Shown piece by piece: positions 22,190 through 33,524 of a stretch of DNA of 64,000 bases. Source of the stretch: Cladorhizidae sp. MBARI D1340-BT2 (Eukaryota > Porifera > Demospongiae > Poecilosclerida > Cladorhizidae); the NCBI GenBank assembly GCA_028752905.1, contig JAQNBH010000012.1, positions 21,107,545 to 21,171,544 on the forward strand, read 5' to 3'. The notes below the pieces were generated by a model, which was not told where the DNA came from, ran no database searches, and was given only the letters and a program-made list of their open reading frames with translations. Each line of letters begins with the position of its first letter. The stretch's first letter is position 1. A program made the position numbers and the translations under genes.

Positions 22190-22536
22190 AGCAGATATGT
22201 AGACAGACATGTAGAGAGACAGACAGACAGACATGTATAGAGACAGAGACAGACAGACAGACATGTAGAGAGACAGACAGACAGACATGTATAGAGACAG
22301 ATGTATAGAGACGGAGACAGACCAACATACATGTATAGAGACAGACAGACAGACATCTATAGAGACAGAGACAGACAGACATGTAGAGAGACAGACAGAC
22401 AGACATGTATAGAGACAGAGACAGACATGTATAGAGACGGAGACAGACCAACAGACATGTATAGAGACAGACAGACATGTAGAGAGACAGAGGCAGGCAG
22501 ACATGTAGAGAGACAGACAGACAGACATGTAGAGAG
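22190..22536 (+). repeat. AGAC-rich minisatellite, block 1
   Basis: Degenerate units around AGACAGACAGACATGTAGAG, varied by TATAGAG and CAGAGG. The last eight bases (GTAGAGAG) are the left target duplication of the adjoining hAT copy. Confidence 0.9.
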
Positions 22537-23583
22537 CACCGGCGGTACTAAGGGGGGGGGGGGGGGCGGAGGGGGCGTCCGCCCCCCCAACCAGCAAGCT
22601 TAGCTAAGCTAAGCTCTATCATTCGCACACAAATCAGTCACGGAATTTGATGCCGAGTCAATAATTTTGGACGCCGTTTGTGAGATAACTGACACATGAC
22701 CACTATCACGAGAATAAGATTGAGTCGAGAGCTGCTTGCTATTGCAAATTGTAGCTTTGAGCAGGCAGCTAGTGAATGCGCTTGTCTTGTAGTAGACTCG
22801 TAGAGACCTAGTGAATAGTGTAGTAGAGATCCATTTCTCACCTGACCCGCGTAAATCAGCGCGCGTTTAATTATTCAAAAGAAAAATTTGTTTTTTATCA
22901 TTTTTTATTTTTTATTTTAATTGCTAGAGTCCAGATTATTTTATTTTTAGTGTAAAGAGACAAACTTTAGACAATAACTGGAGATGCTGAACTGTCTAAT
23001 TTCCCACTTATTGTCATTAGTGTTGCCCACAAATCATTGTCATCATTGTCTAATCATCAGCTCTGAAAACAGAGTTTTCCCTGAGGAGAGACCTTCTTCA
23101 AAATTGCAAAACTGTTCTGGATGTATTACAAGTTTTGCATCAGACTGATCTGCACAGAGTGTATGGAGAACTATACCAACTTTATCGTTTGTTTGTCACA
23201 CTTCCTGTGACCACAGCATCCTATGAGAGCAGCTTTAGTAAACTCAACATTGTTAAAACAAGCTTCGATCCACGACATCTCAAGAGAGAATTGTGATTCT
23301 TTTTGTTGAAAATGATATCACTGCTAAGCTAAATTATGACTCTATTACTGACACCTTTGCGTCCATGGGACCTCGACAAATGCAATTATGATTCCAAAAA
23401 ATATAAGATATAATATAAATCAATGGCCTTGATGTTAATTTCTGTATAACATGAAAAATAAAAAATTTCGTGGAGGTAATAAGCTATATACCTGTAGAAT
23501 GCAGACCATCCCTAGCTATTTTGCATACACCATGCAATGCTATGTTTCTCCCCCCCAACATAGTAATGCTGTGCACACCTGTG
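22537..23583 (+). mobile_element. Non-autonomous hAT, copy 1, inside the AGAC array
   Basis: Starts CACCGGCGGTACTAAG and ends GTGCACACCTGTG; the ends are imperfect inverted repeats (CACCGGCG / CACAGGTG). GTAGAGAG lies immediately on both sides (22529-22536, 23584-23591), an exact 8-bp hAT-type target duplication. A G-run and a GGGGGCGTCCGCCCCC palindrome follow the left end. Confidence 0.85.
23061..23391 (+). pseudogene. hAT C-terminal dimerisation fragment (copy 1)
   Basis: Reads LKTEFSLRRDLLQ, HRVYGELYQLYRLFVTLPVT, TASYESSFSKLNIVKTSF, then after a one-base shift FVENDITAKLNYDSITDTFA and MGPRQMQL-stop. This is the hAT dimerisation domain (family: LPVTxxxxERSFSxLxxIKTyLRS...) with Y in place of the usual E-R pair. 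Only the C-terminus of the transposase remains, so this copy cannot make an enzyme. Confidence 0.85.
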
Positions 23584-23763
23584 GTAGAGAGACAGAGACA
23601 GACAGACATGTAGAGAGACAGACAGACAGACATGTATAGAGACAGAGACAGACATGTATAGAGACGGAGACAGACCAACAGACATGTATAGAGACAGACA
23701 GACATGTAGAGAGACAGAGGCAGGCAGACATGTAGAGAGACAGACAGACAGACATGTAGAGAG
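23584..23763 (+). repeat. AGAC-rich minisatellite, block 2
   Basis: A shorter array between the two hAT copies; its units match the end of block 1, as expected if array plus element duplicated together. Confidence 0.9.
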
Positions 23764-24813
23764 CACCGGCGGTACTAAGGGGGGGGGGGGGCGGAGGGGG
23801 CGTCCGCCCCCCCAACCAGCAAGCTTAGCTAAGCTAAGCTCTATCATTCGCACACAAATCAGTCACGGAATTTGATGCCGAGTCAATAATTTTGGATGCC
23901 GTTTGTGAGATAACTGACACATGACCACTATCACGAGAATAAGATTGAGTCGAGAGCTGCTTGCTATTGCAAATTGTAGCTTTGAGCAGGCAGCTAGTGA
24001 ATGCGCTTGTCTTGTAGTAGACTCGTAGAGACCTAGTGAATAGTGTAGTAGAGATCCATTTCTCACCTGACCCGCGTAAATCAGCGCGCGTTTAATTATT
24101 CAAAAGAAAAATTTGTTTTTTATCATTTTTTATTTTTTATTTTAATTGCTAGAGTCCAGATTATTTTATTTTTAGTGTAAAGAGACAAACTTTAGACAAT
24201 AACTGGAGATGCTGAACTGTCTAATTTCCCACTTATTGTCATTAGTGTTGCCCACAAATCATTGTCATCATTGTCTAATCATCAGCTCTGAAAACAGAGT
24301 TTTCCCTGAGGAGAGACCTTCTTCAAAATTGCAAAACTGTTCTGGATGTATTACAAGTTTTGCATCAGACTGATCTGCACAGAGTGTATGGAGAACTATA
24401 CCAACTTTATCGTTTGTTTGTCACACTTCCTGTGACCACAGCATCCTATGAGAGCAGCTTTAGTAAACTCAACATTGTTAAAACAAGCTTCGATCCACGA
24501 CATCTCAAGAGAGAATTGTGATTCTTTTTGTTGAAAATGATATCACTGCTAAGCTAAATTATGACTCTATTACTGACACCTTTGCGTCCATGGGACCTCG
24601 ACAAATGCAATTATGATTCCAAAAAATATAAGATATAATATAAATCAATGGCCTTGATGTTAATTTCTGTATAACATGAAAAATAAAAAATTTCGTGGAG
24701 GTAATAAGCTATATACCTGTAGAATGCAGACCATCCCTAGCTATTTTGCATACACCATGCAATGCTAATGTTTCTCCCCCCTTCCCAACATAGTAATGCT
24801 GTGCACACCTGTG
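23764..24813 (+). mobile_element. Non-autonomous hAT, copy 2 (near-identical tandem copy)
   Basis: Same ends as copy 1 and the same GTAGAGAG flanks (23756-23763, 24814-24821). It differs from copy 1 only in G-run length, a few substitutions (e.g. GGATGCC for GGACGCC) and a TTCC insertion near 24782. Confidence 0.9.
24286..24616 (+). pseudogene. hAT C-terminal dimerisation fragment (copy 2)
   Basis: Same sequence and same frameshift as the fragment at 23061, so the frame was already broken before the duplication. Confidence 0.85.
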
Positions 24814-25110
24814 GTAGAGAGACAGAGACAGACAGACATGTAGAGAGACAGACATGTAGAGAGACAGACAGACAGACAGACAGACATGTAGAGAGGCAGA
24901 CAGACATGTAGAGAGACAGACAGACATGTAGAGAGACAGACAGACAGACATGTAGAGAGACAGACAGACAGACATGTAGAGAGGCAGACAGACAGACATG
25001 TAGAGAGACAGACAGACATGTAGAGAGACAGACAGACAGACATGTAGAGAGACAGACAGACAGACATGTAGAGAGGCAGACAGACATGTATAGAGACAGG
25101 ACAGACATGT
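24814..25110 (+). repeat. AGAC-rich minisatellite, block 3
   Basis: About 13 units of GACATGTAGAGAGACAGACA with GAGGCAG variants, ending just before copy B of the segmental duplication. Confidence 0.9.
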
Positions 25111-26381
25111 ACATGTATGTGTGCATGATTGAGCTGACTCAGCAAGCATCAGTTAGCTTCCTCAGAAGGTTACTCCTGTGATGATTGTATAACAGCACAG
25201 ACCTTCAACAAAGCCAGATAACAACTTATCTATAGTTGTATATATGAATACATAAGCACACATGTGTGAACATGGTAAATTATATATAGTTGGTTCTGAA
25301 GTTATCATGAGGAACTTCACATCTGTGCTTCTGGACTAAACAAATAGAACGAAACTAATAGAACGAACACAAAAAATATATTATCAAAAAATTTTAATGA
25401 AAGTAGACCACAAACACTATAAACCCTTTACCTATTAATATAATGAAGACGTAGTATTTTGTTTGGTGTTAATAGGTAAAGGGTCCTCTAAATGTTCTTT
25501 GGTCAATTCTTGTTTCATGTCTTCCACTTTCAGTCAGTGTATTGCATATTTTTGTTTAAATTAAACATTTTTGTCTTGTGTCTATTTTTTATAGTCCAGC
25601 AGCCATCTATATATAAGAAGTAACTATATATATATATATAATATAATACACTAGAATTATATGTTGATGACTTGAGCATCACAGATAGAGTTCTGTAGAA
25701 TATTATAATGATCAAAGTTGGTTGCTTCTGACTTGAACTGTATTGCACTTATCTCTGATACAGAGTTGCCTCAAGATGGCTGAAGTCAGGCAATTACAAA
25801 TCAGTTTATTCTTCAAGAACAAGTGAACTCAGTTCAGTTGCTACAAATAAGAACAAACAGAACTGTATACAAGACCTAATTTCTTGGGCCAGGCTGTTAT
25901 AATGTTCTAGGATTGTTTTTACATATCTTTTTTCTTAGAAGAGCAAGATTACCACTGAAATGCCACAATCTATCTTGCTCTAGTGGTCTACCAATACCAT
26001 AAGCTTGGAGACCTTTTCCAAAACAGCTATAACTTGTTCAGTTAGTGCAACTTATAGGCCCCCTATTCAAGCGTGTTTATTATCCACAGGTGTGTTTGTG
26101 TTATTGACGATACTTTACCTTCCCAGTGCTTTGCTGGGTGAAATGTATTTGACGTTGTGAAATTTATGACGGTGTGAAATTTTCTGGTTGTGAAATTATG
26201 AACAATGGACATATTGTATGCAGGTTATTTGTGTGCTTTGTGTGTGGGGTGGGGGGGGGGGGGGGGGGGTTTGATCTACAGAAATCTACAGAAAACAAAA
26301 ACAAAAAAGTTTTATTTAAAAGTATAAATTGGATTGACTTGCCTAAACATTTAAACATTTACAGGACATGTTATCTATTAA

Positions 26382-27331
26382 CCCTTTCACTGGCAGATTT
26401 ACGGAGGACATTTTACAAAAATTGACACAATTTCACATAATTTTTTTTATAGAGGACCTTATGAAGACAAGTACCCAACAACTATATATCAGGTGATAGC
26501 TGATGCATGAAGGGACGTTATGTTAAATTTTTGTTGCTTAGCAACAAACCACAGAAATGTGAATATTGTTATAAGAGACAGGAAGTAAAATAAAAGGGTT
26601 TAGATCGGGTTTATATCATCTCAATTTCATATTACACATGAAACTAGCAATGTTAGCTGGTCAACTTTTGGTCAACAACAACAACTGTTTGTAAAATAAC
26701 CTCTCCTCCAACCCTGTCTTCTCCTCTGCTGCTTCCTCATCCTCCTCCTCCAGCTCCATGAGTGAAACTACCTTCCCAGGAGAAATAGGTTATTATTATG
26801 CTAGTTACTAGGCTTTACTATACAACTCTTATCTATTCTTACCTTGGTGGAAGTCTTCATGACCATCGCTATCGTCTGAAGCTTCGCTTGGCAGAGTAGG
26901 GCGATCTATACTTAGAAAACTTGCTTCGTGGTCGGTGCCAACAGCTTCTGTTATAGCTACCATAGCATCACTGTCAACTACGCCACTTCCCAGGTAAGCA
27001 CAGGCACTTTCTTCCTCTCCTTCACTAATGTCAATCTCGGACAGGCCGAAGTCATCCTCAAATAGGAAGTCTAACGCTTCGTCTCTACTCTAAAGCAAGT
27101 CGCCATTTCTTCTTCGAGACCGGGAATTAACCGGAAGTGATGTTTGCTGGCATGTTTACTTCCCTTTCCTCATTCCGTATTTTCCTGATATTCAGGGGTA
27201 TATTAGAGGCATGCTTTGGGCATATTCGTACAATTTTTGAAGTTAATACCGCAAACGGTTAATTTTTTATGAATTGTTTCGTCGCGGTTAATCCGTTTTC
27301 GCGACTTAAGTCGCTTATGCCAGTGAGAGGG
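26382..27331 (-). mobile_element. piggyBac-type element in copy B
   Basis: The ends CCCTTTCACTGGCA (26382) and TGCCAGTGAGAGGG (to 27331) are inverted repeats, flanked by TTAA on both sides (26378-26381 and 27332-27335), the piggyBac target. Copy A has TTATCTATTAATGTACTCC at the matching place (near 21350), an empty site with a single TTAA. At 950 bp it is non-autonomous. Confidence 0.9.
26843..27106 (-). pseudogene. piggyBac transposase N-terminal exon
   Basis: From an ATG at about 27106 (one-base shift near 27090) the minus frame reads RDEALDFLFEDDFGLSEIDI, then SEGEEESACAYLGSG, and ends SEASDDSDGHEDFHQ at a G|GTAAGA donor. Known: piggyBac-like transposases begin with such an acidic, disordered region before the DDD catalytic core. 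The core and zinc-binding tail are absent. Confidence 0.65.
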
Positions 27332-28199
27332 TTAATATACTCCAAAAAAAAGTTTTTTTTTAAGCCGAGTATTATATGTAATGGATCCTGTCAATGATTG
27401 TGGTCTGCATGGGTTCTTTCATTTCAACTTATATATATTTTTCTATTTTTGAAACATTTTTGTCTCATTTCTATTATATAGTCAGCTATACCATATATAT
27501 ATATATATATATATATGCAACAAGTTACTAGTACCGGAACTACATTTTATTATTTACCATGCTTACTAGAAACGTATGTATGCGTTCACAGTGGTTACCT
27601 GGTTTTGTGCCATTAACTTCATAAGAGGGTTTATGATGTTTAACCCTTTACCTATTTTCTTATGATGGGGAAAACAGATTAGTCATGGCAATGCATTGGA
27701 CTTGGAGTCTTCAGACAAACAGACATATTGGATGCAGGTTGTGTGTGTGTGTGTGTGAGAGAGTATAGATAGGTACATAGATAGGTACATGGTCCTGAAG
27801 ACAGAATTTCACGGTTTTTAGCGTTGCCAGTTTCCTACCTTCGCGAAGGATTCAAGGTATGCTTGAATTTTGTGTAGTCAAAATCAGCCAAAGACAAGAA
27901 GCTGCCAAAGTGAGTTTTGGCTGAGCCTTTGAGACAACACTGGGCTAAGAGGCATGCAGGCAAGCAGACAGACAATTAGACAGGCAGACATGCAAACAGA
28001 GACATAGGAAGGCTTCAGGTAGGCAGACAGAGTCAGACTGGCTGGCAGGTAGACACAGAGACAGACAGATGGACAGATGGACAGACTGGCTGGCAGGTAG
28101 ACACAGAGACAGACAGATGGACAGGCTTCTGGCAGGAAGACAGGGACAGATACACACATAAGGCAGACAGGCACATTGAGAGTTCAAACATGTAGACAG

Positions 28200-28495
28200 A
28201 CATGTAGAGAGATGGACTCAGGCAGACAGCAGGCAGACATGTAGAGAGACAGGCAGACAGCAGGCAGACATGTAGAGAGACAGGCAGACAGCAGGCAGAC
28301 ATGTAGAGAGACAGGCAGACAGCAGGCAGACATGTATAGAGACAGGCAGACAGCAGGCAGACATGTAGACAGCAGGCAGACATGTATAGAGACAGGCAGG
28401 CAGACAGCAGGAAGACATGTAGAGAGACAGGCAGACATGTAGACAGACAGACAGACAGGCAGACAGCAGGCAGACATGTAGACAGCAGGCAGACA
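28200..28495 (+). repeat. 31-bp minisatellite related to the AGAC arrays
   Basis: About nine units with GACATGTAGAGAGACAGGCA and GACAGCAGGC. It sits at the end of copy B, as block 1 sits at the end of copy A. Confidence 0.9.
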
Positions 28496-28585
28496 GATGA
28501 TACAATAAAGTTTATCTTGAGAAATAAATTTTCAGTTTCAGTGGTGTCAGTTTTGTTTCCTTCTGATTGGGTCATGTGTTTGCAG

Positions 28586-28691
28586 AGTGCCATGTGTCCC
28601 AGTTGTGGAGGAGGAGACTGATTTACACTAATGTTGGGGGTATCCTCATCCTCCCTCAATCATTCCAGGAGCTGGACATTTACAGGGAAAT
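28586..28691 (+). CDS. Myosin III motor exon: N-terminal motor
   Basis: After acceptor GTTTGCAG (28585) the frame reads CHVSQLWRRRLIYTNVGGIL, then ILPQSFQELDIYREM, with donor GTATGA at 28692. It matches the start of the motor core (family: R-x-x-IYTYIGDILIAVNPF-x-x-L-IY). The VNPF motif is degraded to LPQSF. Confidence 0.7.
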
Positions 28692-28749
28692 GTATGAATG
28701 AAGTTCTGTACTACGTACTCGTGGGCACATCTTCTAAATTCATGTTTAT

Positions 28750-29090
28750 TTCTATGTTCTATTTTTATCCTTTCTTGGCCATTGTTAATTTCCTCTGTCC
28801 TTCCTCTCCTTCTCTTCCCTTCCTCCTATTGTGCTCTCTTCCCTACACCTGTTTTCCTCCCTGTCATCTCTATCCTCTTCCCTTTCTTGCTCTCCCTCCT
28901 CCCCTACCATCTCTTCCTATCATATCTCTCTCCCATGATCTATCCCCATCACTTCTAATCTCCTCTTCTCATATCCCCATCATCTTGTCCCTTCTCCCCC
29001 CCCCCCCACACACACACACACTCCTCTCCAGCATCTACCTCTCCTCTCCTCTGCCATCTCTCCGCTCCTCCATCTCTCCGCTCCTCGCAC
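28750..29090 (+). repeat. CT-rich intron tract
   Basis: Polypyrimidine-rich sequence (CTTCCTC, CTCTCC) ending in the branch/acceptor region of the P-loop exon. Its open frame of about 200 codons upstream is composition, not gene. Confidence 0.75.
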
Positions 29091-29093
29091 CAG

Positions 29094-29310
29094 TCTTCTC
29101 TCCTCCACTGCAAATCTTCTCACACCCCATCCTCCCACCGTACATTTTCTCCGTAACAAGTTCGACCTTCCTCTCCATGGTCCACGAGAAGCAGGACCTG
29201 TGCTGTGCAGTGTCAGGGGAGAGCAGATCAGGCAAAACAGCATCCTTGTCCAGCACTTCATGAGACTAGCACATGCAGAGATGCAGTTCTTGGAAGAAAA
29301 AATTCTGTAG
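29094..29310 (+). CDS. Myosin III motor exon: P-loop
   Basis: The acceptor CTCGCACCAG is at 29093 and the donor GTGAGA at 29311. The frame reads LPPYIFSVTSSTFLSMV, then LCCAVSGESRSGKT, the Walker A loop (family GESGAGKT, here with G to R and A to S). After a one-base shift at GGCAAAAC it continues SILVQHFMRLAHAEMQFLEE and KIL, then TAG where the family has Q (EKILQ). The lysine and threonine that bind nucleotide phosphate and magnesium are kept. Confidence 0.85.
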
Positions 29311-29459
29311 GTGAGAGAAACTCTCTCTCAAGAGAAATATCTATCTATCTATCTATCTAATTCTGCTTCTTGGAAAAGTACCTTTTTGTGCTTTGCAAGT
29401 GTATAATTTTTCCCCTTCTTCTTTGAAGTTCAATGTCACCCGATACAACATGCGTGCTG

Positions 29460-29745
29460 AATATTTAGGTGAACAAGGATGTAACTGGTCTAGACATCGA
29501 CAACCCTTTACCTTCATGCCCTACATTCAATTCATGCCACATCGGTTTAGACCTCTGACAACCCTTTACCTTCATGCCCTACATTCAATTCATGCCCTAC
29601 ATTCAACATCGGTTTAGACCTATGACAACCCTTTACCTTCATGCAACACGGTTTAGACTTCTGACAACCCTTTACCTTCATTCCCTAACATTGGTTTAGA
29701 CCTGTGACTACCCTTTACCATCATGTCCTGCACACAACATTGATT
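29460..29745 (+). repeat. Degenerate ~45-bp repeat
   Basis: Five or six imperfect units sharing GACAACCCTTTACCTTCATG and GGTTTAGACCT. A (CTAT)n tract precedes at 29340-29360. Confidence 0.75.
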
Positions 29746-29819
29746 GTTGTACATGCAGTTAAAGGTTGGTAAAGAGTCGGAAGGAAACATCATGTTTCCA
29801 TCTTGCCTATCAACCAAAC

Positions 29820-29973
29820 ATATTGTTTGTTTTATTTGTTGTTATTGTTGTTGTTGTGATTATATTAATATTACTTTTGTTATTGTTGTTATTATATTAT
29901 TATTTTATTATTATTATAATAATATTATTATATTATTATTATTATTATTATGTTTATTATTATTATTATTATG

Positions 29974-30020
<47 letters not shown>

Positions 30021-30160
30021 GTTGATAATAATATTGATAATAATATTGTTATTATTATGTTATTATGTTGTTATTATTTTAATTTGTTTATTATTTTAAT
30101 TTTTTTATTGTTATTTGTTTATTTAAATTTGTTTATTTAATTAATAAATACTCTTTAGGT
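29820..30160 (+). repeat. (TTA)n/(TGT)n low-complexity region
   Basis: Long TTATTA tracts with interspersed TGTTG; open frames of poly-Ile, poly-Leu or poly-Tyr across it are artefacts. Confidence 0.95.
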
Positions 30161-30164
30161 TGGA

Positions 30165-31180
30165 CAAACCTATACTCCAATGGATGGCTCCATGATCACA
30201 TGACCCAGCTTAAGGCTCCAACTTTCAATAACGGTGAACATATTTCACTGCTTGTGCAAATAAGCATGAATGCCATATTTAGCCAGGCCATGTGATCATG
30301 GAGCAGGGTCATGTGATCATGGAGGTGCCCCTTGATATCTTTGTATCTATTTATTTGTTGTTAATTTTTGTTTCATTTTTGTTTCTTTATTTAATTTATT
30401 TGTTCATTTAATTAAGTATTTATTTGTTTGTTAGTTTATTTTTACTATATATATGTTTGTGTGTGTGTGTGAGTGGATAATTCTTCTAGGTGGCCAATTT
30501 TGCAATAAGCCTCCCCGGCTGACTTAGAGCGTGTTAACGCTCTCTCTATAGCAGGCAAGCTGATAGGTTAACTCGTGCTGCAGCTGGCTGTGTGGGCAGA
30601 GCAATAGCCAACACAATAGCTCTATAGGCCGGGAACTAAGCCTCCAGGGCATATGTGAGCCTTTGACCATCAACACTTGCAGCTGTTGCCATGGCAGCAT
30701 GGAGCCAGGTCTCTGGCGTGTTTCACACCTGCTGTGCTGCTCACCTGACCCACCTGGCCACTGGGCGAGCTAGCAGTTGTCTCAGACTTATTGACTTTTG
30801 GAAAGTGTTGCACATCAGAGCATTGAAGTTAGTCTTCTGTCTCTCCCTTGCAAGCTCTTCTTCGCCCTCTTGAAAGGCCTCAAGAATGTTTCTCCGATAA
30901 TGGAGCTGCTTACATGGCTTGGTAGGCCACTACCCGGCATCAAAAGTTGATAAGGGGGGTAGAAATTTGAAAGAACCACCCCCGGCAGGGGAGGGGGTGA
31001 CGAGGTTCGAGGATTTACATGCATCACCAGAACCAGAGATTAGCATTGAGACGTGTGCTTTCTCTTCAGACAAAGATTTTGCAATATGCAGATTGAATGT
31101 TTTTTAAATGAAGTCCTATATAGTACATAAATTATATGGTCCTGCAATGTTGTGGACGGTTTCCTGATAATGCAGTCAAG
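30165..31180. other. Intronic, no gene recognised
   Basis: Contains TTTATTTG-rich sequence (30340-30450) and GC-richer unique sequence (30490-31080). No exon could be supported. Confidence 0.4.
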
Positions 31181-31189
31181 GAAAATTAG

Positions 31190-31382
31190 TTCCCAGATGA
31201 GAACGTAAAGCAATGGGGAAAGCCTAACAAGGAAGCAGACAAGACAGTCAAACCCTGGCGACTCCCAAAATTTGACAGGAAAAGGGACCATGCTGTTTTA
31301 GCTGCAATGCCTATGGACACATATCCAGTGCATGCCCACAAAATGACAGCTCTGTGAACTGGGCAGATACTGGGTACTGGGG
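31190..31382 (+). pseudogene. Gag-type zinc-knuckle remnant of a retroelement
   Basis: Reads KQWGKPNKEADKTVKPWRLP, then after a frame change CFSCNAYGHISSACPQ, an exact C-x2-C-x4-H-x4-C knuckle, ending WADTGYWG-stop. Known: CCHC knuckles of this spacing bind RNA in LTR-retrotransposon Gag proteins, and in a few host proteins. No other retroelement domain was seen nearby, so this is an isolated scrap. Confidence 0.5.
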
Positions 31383-31399
31383 ATAGGTCGGTAAAGAAT

Positions 31400-32012
31400 T
31401 GAGCTGCAACTGTTAGGGCTAGCCATGTGGTTAGGGCTAGCTGCAGCTGTTAGGGCTAGCCATGTGGTTAGGGCTAGCTGCAACTGTTAGGGCTAGCCAT
31501 GTGGTTAGGGCTAGCTGCAACTATTAGGGCTAGCCATGTGGTTAGGGCTAGCTGCAACTGTTAGGGCTAGCCATGTGGTTAGGGCTAGCTGCAACTGTTA
31601 GGGCTAGCCATGTGGTTAGGGCTAGCTGCAACTATTAGGGCTAGCCATGTGGTTAGGGCTAGCTGCAACTGTTAGGGCTAGCCATGTGGTTAGGGCTAGC
31701 TGTTAGGGCTAGCCATGTGGTTAGGGCTAGCTACAACTGTTAGGGCTAGCCAAGTGGTTAGGGCTAGCTGCAACTGCTAGGGCTAGCCATGTGGTTAGGG
31801 CTAGCTGCAACTGTTAGGGCTAGCCATGTGGTTAGGGCTAGCTGCAACTGTTAGGGCTAGCCATGTGGTTAGGGCTAGCTGTTAGGGCTAGCCATGTGGT
31901 TAGGGCTAGCTACAACTGTTAGGGCTAGCCAAGTGGTTAGGGCTAGCTGCAACTGCTAGGGCTAGCCATGTGGTTAGGGCTAGCTGCAACTGTTAGGGCT
32001 AGCCATGTGGTT
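31400..32012 (+). repeat. 37-bp minisatellite with two TTAGGG per unit
   Basis: About 17 units containing GTTAGGGCTAGCCATGTGG then TTAGGGCTAGCTGCAAC. Some units are shortened (CTAGCTGTTAGGGC). A longer period of about 180 bp recurs (31690-31800 and 31870-31990). GCTAGC palindromes occur in nearly every unit. Confidence 0.95.
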
Positions 32013-32249
32013 AAGACCATCTGACAACAGGTATCTAACGGGTTGTCTCTCTTTCTAGTTTGGCGGCTGGACCCGGCAGCGTTGGATACGTGAGAACTTA
32101 CGTGGCTGTGATGTCACAACTAATAGTCAGTTGATGAGTAATTGATGTTTCATGTTTTTCATGTCAATAATAAGAGTTCAAAATATTCGAATATTCGAAT
32201 CTCTAAAGTAGTGACCCTAAACTAGCAACAATTTAGATACCACCAAAGG

Positions 32250-33235
32250 TAGCCTAACCAGCAGGTGTCTGGCTATCAGGTGTCTAGCCAGCAGGTGTCT
32301 GGCTAGCAGGTGTCTGGCTAGCAGGTGTCTGGCTAGCAAGCAGGTGTCTGGCTAGCAGGTGTCTGGCTAGCAGGTGTCTGTCTGGCTGGCAGGTGTCTGG
32401 CTAGCAGGTGTCTGGCTGGCTAGCAGGTGTCTGGCTAGCTAGCAGGTGTCTGGCTGGCTAGCAGGTGTCTGGCTGGCTAGCAGGTGTCTGGCTGGCTAGC
32501 AGGTGTCTGGCTGGCTAGCAGGTGTCTGGCTGGCTAGCAGGTGTCTGGCTGGCTAGCAGGTGTCTGGCTGGCTAGCAGGTGTCTGGCTGGCTAGCAGGTG
32601 TCTGGCTGGCTAGCAGGTGTCTGGCTAGCAGGTGTCTGGCTGGCTAGCAGGTGTCTGGCTGGCTAGCAGGTGTCTGGCTAGCTAGCAGGTGTCTGGCTGG
32701 CTAGCAGGTGTCTGGCTGGCTAGCAGGTGTCTGGCTGGCTAGCAGGTGTCTGGCTGGCTAGCAGGTGTCTGGCTGGCTAGCAGGTGTCTGGCTGGCTAGC
32801 AGGTGTCTGGCTGGCTAGCAGGTGTCTGGCTGGCTAGCAGGTGTCTGGCTGGCTAGCAGGTGTCTGGCTGGCTAGCAGGTGTCTGGCTAGCTAGCAGGTG
32901 TCTGGCTGGCTAGCAGGTGTCTGGCTAGCAGGTGTCTGGCTGGCTAGCAGGTGTCTGGCTGGCTAGCAGGTGTCTGTCTGGCTAGCAGGTGTCTGGCTAG
33001 CTAGCAGGTGTCTGGCTGGCTAGCAGGTGTCTGGCTAGCTAGCAGGTGTCTGGCTGGCTAGCTAGCTAGCAGGTGTCTGGATGGCTGGCAGGTGTCTGGC
33101 TAGCTAGCAAGTGTCTGGTTGGCTAGCAGGTGTCTGGCTAGTAGGTGTTTGGCTAGCTAGCATGTATCTGGCTAGCTAGCAGGTGTCTGGCTGGCTAGCA
33201 GGTGTCTGGTTGACTAGCAGGTGTCTGGTGAATCT
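32250..33235 (+). repeat. 19-bp minisatellite
   Basis: About 52 units of GGCTGGCTAGCAGGTGTCT, with 15-bp variants lacking one GGCT. It becomes degenerate at both edges. Confidence 0.95.
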
Positions 33236-33524
33236 TGCTAGAGGGTCACAAATCTTTGCGTATGTATGCAGGTTGTCTTGGGAGTACTTTTAACAATTGT
33301 CAGTTCTCTTATAAGAGCTGCCATTTTCCTCGGTTGGGGTATGCATTTTTGGTCGGAGAGAGGCTCTCAAATATATTTTCAAACCACTAATGTTCCAATT
33401 TGTCAGCATTTGGAATCTACTAATATCATAACAGCTAAGACGACTGCATTTCCAATTTACTAACCTTTTTAATTTGCAATTTACTAGCATTCACCAGCTT
33501 TTCCAACATTTCCAGTGATTTCCC

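Larger units (their letters stand above)
17395..22190 (+). repeat. Segmental duplication, copy A
   Basis: Homologous along its length to 25125-28195. Shared landmarks include TCCTCAGAAGGTTACT (17450/25155), TTGGTTCTGAAGTTATCATG (17612/25290), TCAAGATGGCTGAAGTCAGG (18231/25770) and GTGAGTTTTGGCTGAGCCTT (21957/27910). Copy A has extra sequence at about 18302-18866, a 314-bp internal tandem duplication, and a hAT insertion. No intact host gene was identified inside it. Confidence 0.9.
25125..28195 (+). repeat. Segmental duplication, copy B
   Basis: Diverged direct copy of 17395-22190, in the same order: TCAGAAGGTTACT, TCAAGATGGCTGAAG, a GTGTGG...G-run (26236-26269), TAAGTTGGATCC-type AT tracts, and AAGACAAGAAGCTGC. 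It lacks the hAT of copy A and carries a piggyBac-type insertion instead. Both copies end in an AGAC-rich array, so the duplicated unit was segment plus array. Confidence 0.9.

Noticed and set aside
21907..25149. Cys/Leu/Ser-rich open frames of 90-150 codons on the minus strand
   Set aside because: They are translations of the AGACAGACATGTAGAG arrays in all frames.
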